From the NCBI RefSeq assembly GCF_008124875.1, contig NZ_VNIA01000007.1, positions 1 through 64,000 of the forward strand: DNA of 64,000 bases, written 5' to 3'. Under the pieces are notes generated by a model. That model was not told the DNA's origin and searched no databases. It saw nothing but the letters and a program-made list of their open reading frames with translations. Position 1 is the stretch's first letter. Every line of letters begins with the position of its first letter. The position numbers and the translations under genes were made by a program. The stretch comes from Tenacibaculum adriaticum (GTDB lineage: Bacteria > Bacteroidota > Bacteroidia > Flavobacteriales > Flavobacteriaceae). Of the stretch, positions 62,275-64,000 are shown in pieces.

Positions 62275-63774
62275 TTGGGAATTATATTTAAACAATCATT
62301 TAAAAACACACTAATTATCTATTTAGGATTTTTAGTGGGCGGTATAAATACCATCTTTTTTTACCCACGTATTTTAGAATCAGAATTTTACGGGTTAGTT
62401 ACTTTTTTATTGAGTTATTCTAACTTAATAATGCCTCTTACGGCATTTGGAGTGCAGTATACTATTATTAAATTCTTTTCTTCTTACACATCAAAAGAGC
62501 AAAAAGATCGTTTTTTAACTTTAGCATTAATGTTGCCTTTATTATTTGCGATACCCATAGGTTTCTTTTGGAATTATATTCATGAATGGATTATGACTCA
62601 AGTTACAGAAGAAAATAAACAAATTGAGGATTACACAATTATTATTTATATCATAGCTGTTTGTTGCGCATATTTTGAAGTTTTTTATTCTTGGTCTAAG
62701 GTATACTTACAAACTGTTTTTGGTAATGTATTAAAAGAATTTTGGAACCGTGCAGCTGTCATGATTTTGTTAATAGCTGTTTTCTTTGGATGGATTACTA
62801 AATCTGGATTTATTTATGTGTTAACAGCAACTTATGTTCTTCGTACCTTGGTAATGATGTTTTATGCTTTTAAGGTGTATTTACCTACTTTCAGTTTTAA
62901 GTTGCCAGATAATTATATGGAAATTATAAAATATTCAGGTTATATTATTTTAGCAGGAAGTGCTGGTGCCATTATTTTGGATATCGATAAAGTAATGATT
63001 CCCGGAAAAGAGACTATTCAAGCAGCAGCATATTATACAGTAGCAGTTTTTATAGGTTCTTTTATTGAAGCACCAGGTAGAGCGATGGCACAAATTTTAC
63101 AACCATTAACTTCACAGTCATTAAATGAAAGTAATAATAAAGAAGTAGAAAATTTGTATAAAAAAAGTTCTATTAATTTATTGTTGGTAAGTGGATTGTT
63201 TTTTTTGTTGATAAATTGTAGTGTTAATGAATTATTTAAAATAATGCCAGAAAAAGGATATGCAGGTGGTGGATTGGTAGTGTTAATGATTTCTGCAGTA
63301 AAACTATACACTATGTTTTTAGGAAATAACACCACGATGATTAATAATTCAGAGCATTACCGTATAACATTGCCAATAGGTGTGGGTATGGCAGCTTCAG
63401 TTTACCTTTTAAATAAGTTTTTTTATTTTTATTTAGAGATGGGTACAGATGGTTTGGCTTTAGCTACGTTAGTTACAGTTTTTGTTTTTAATACCTATAA
63501 ATTATGGTATGTAAAACAAAAATTTGGAATGACACCTTTTACAAACAAAACATGGCAAATGTTTTTAATAATATTTGTATTGTTATGTGCTTTTTATTTT
63601 TGGAACTTTTCTACTCCAGAATTTTATTTTTGGAAGACTCCTATACATCCGTTAGTAAATATTATTTTAAAAAGCATTTTAATAGTTGCTATTTATTTGT
63701 TCTTAATTATTAAGTTGGATATTTCTGTTCAAGTTAACGCGCTGGTAGGTAGGTTTATAACTCTTAAAAAATAA
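62275..63774 (+). CDS. Polysaccharide flippase (Wzx/MATE-like), TTG start
   Basis: This 499-residue membrane protein has about 12-14 hydrophobic segments and the N-terminal signature GIIFKQSFKNTLIIYLGFLVGGINTIFFYP of lipid-linked oligosaccharide flippases. It should move undecaprenyl-linked units across the inner membrane. The TTG start directly follows the stop of the previous gene, so all three genes are coupled. A terminator follows at 63773-63806. Confidence 0.92.
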   Translation: MGIIFKQSFKNTLIIYLGFLVGGINTIFFYPRILESEFYGLVTFLLSYSNLIMPLTAFGVQYTIIKFFSSYTSKEQKDRFLTLALMLPLLFAIPIGFFWNYIHEWIMTQVTEENKQIEDYTIIIYIIAVCCAYFEVFYSWSKVYLQTVFGNVLKEFWNRAAVMILLIAVFFGWITKSGFIYVLTATYVLRTLVMMFYAFKVYLPTFSFKLPDNYMEIIKYSGYIILAGSAGAIILDIDKVMIPGKETIQAAAYYTVAVFIGSFIEAPGRAMAQILQPLTSQSLNESNNKEVENLYKKSSINLLLVSGLFFLLINCSVNELFKIMPEKGYAGGGLVVLMISAVKLYTMFLGNNTTMINNSEHYRITLPIGVGMAASVYLLNKFFYFYLEMGTDGLALATLVTVFVFNTYKLWYVKQKFGMTPFTNKTWQMFLIIFVLLCAFYFWNFSTPEFYFWKTPIHPLVNIILKSILIVAIYLFLIIKLDISVQVNALVGRFITLKK

Positions 63775-63806
63775 AAAGACTTGCTATGCTTATAACAAGT
63801 CTTTTT
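63773..63806 (+). terminator. Bidirectional terminator after the glycan operon
   Basis: AAAAAGACTTG and CAAGTCTTTTT form a perfect stem with a 12-nt loop. Confidence 0.85.
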
Positions 63807-63906
63807 AAAAAAGAGGGTGAGATAAGATTTTATGGGGATTATCTCGTATTCCAAAGTAACAATATTTTAATGTTTTTAAAATTAACATATGTTTATAATT
63901 GGTTTT

Positions 63907-64000
63907 TTATTCAGAAAACATTTTCTTTCGAATACGACTTAACTGAACAGGAGTAATATTTAAGTAATTAGCAATTTGATATTGAGGTAGTAAATTATCT
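63907..64000 (-). CDS. C-terminal end of a Crp/Fnr-family regulator (partial)
   Basis: The minus strand from the window edge to the stop at 63907 encodes DNLLPQYQIANYLNITPVQL then SRIRKKMFSE, the recognition helix of a Crp/Fnr winged helix in its common Flavobacterial form. The start lies beyond the window. Confidence 0.8.
   Translation of the reverse strand, partial: DNLLPQYQIANYLNITPVQLSRIRKKMFSE

Overview
The window looks like chromosome of a marine member of the Flavobacteriaceae (Bacteroidota), probably near Tenacibaculum or Polaribacter; this is inferred from gene content and not from any database search. The DNA is AT-rich. Several genes carry the Bacteroidota -7 promoter element TAnnTTTG instead of Shine-Dalgarno sites, many short lipoproteins are present, and several gene orders are familiar from this family. 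No rRNA, tRNA, CRISPR array or transposase was seen.

Layout: (1) 1-2.7 kb: two accessory minus-strand genes, a HExxH lipoprotein and a class C beta-lactamase-like lipoprotein, separated by inverted-repeat elements that resemble cassette boundaries. (2) 2.7-10 kb: core metabolism, with gcvP, a UbiA-like membrane protein, a fused SerB-SerA serine-biosynthesis enzyme and a c-type haem lipoprotein. (3) 10.2-18.7 kb: a plus-strand kynurenine/3-hydroxyanthranilate catabolic cluster (KynU, Kmo, RidA-type deaminase, semialdehyde dehydrogenase, SDR, HAAO, thioesterase, ACMSD) with short palindromic repeats between genes and one in-frame inside the SDR gene. (4) 18.7-25.8 kb: housekeeping run YceI, ACBP, cdsA, LUD protein, ftsH, rsfS (minus), birA (plus), SRPBCC, pyrE (minus), NUDIX (plus). 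(5) 26-31 kb: dnaK, NDH-2 and small membrane proteins. (6) 31-37 kb: an arsR-arsC-DUF6428 unit, an AraC regulator with an NmrA-like reductase, cbpM-cbpA and a flavodoxin-like protein. (7) 37-45 kb: PPK2, an exonuclease, a GH3/beta-lactamase fusion, an acyltransferase, a BASS transporter and DUF4159. (8) 45.3-51.9 kb: a large secreted alpha/beta-hydrolase, three tandem paralogous lipoproteins (DUF6252-like) and a membrane-bound AraC-type regulator. (9) 51.9-59.7 kb: rsmE, a GNAT-like protein, an outer-membrane barrel with a Lys/Glu tail, DUF4834, YfhO and a TPR/AraC regulator. (10) 59.8-63.8 kb: a candidate small RNA, then two glycosyltransferases and a flippase, all with TTG starts, and the end of a Crp/Fnr regulator at the window edge.

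The strongest unusual signals are: a (TA)15 tract that puts the middle lipoprotein paralogue out of frame while the rest of its reading frame stays intact (candidate phase variation); a perfect 33-bp palindrome next to the membrane AraC regulator with a degenerate second copy 371 bp away; the cassette-like inverted-repeat boundaries at the left edge; a promoter-plus-terminator unit of about 105 nt with no convincing ORF; and a dispersed repeat domesticated inside an SDR coding sequence.
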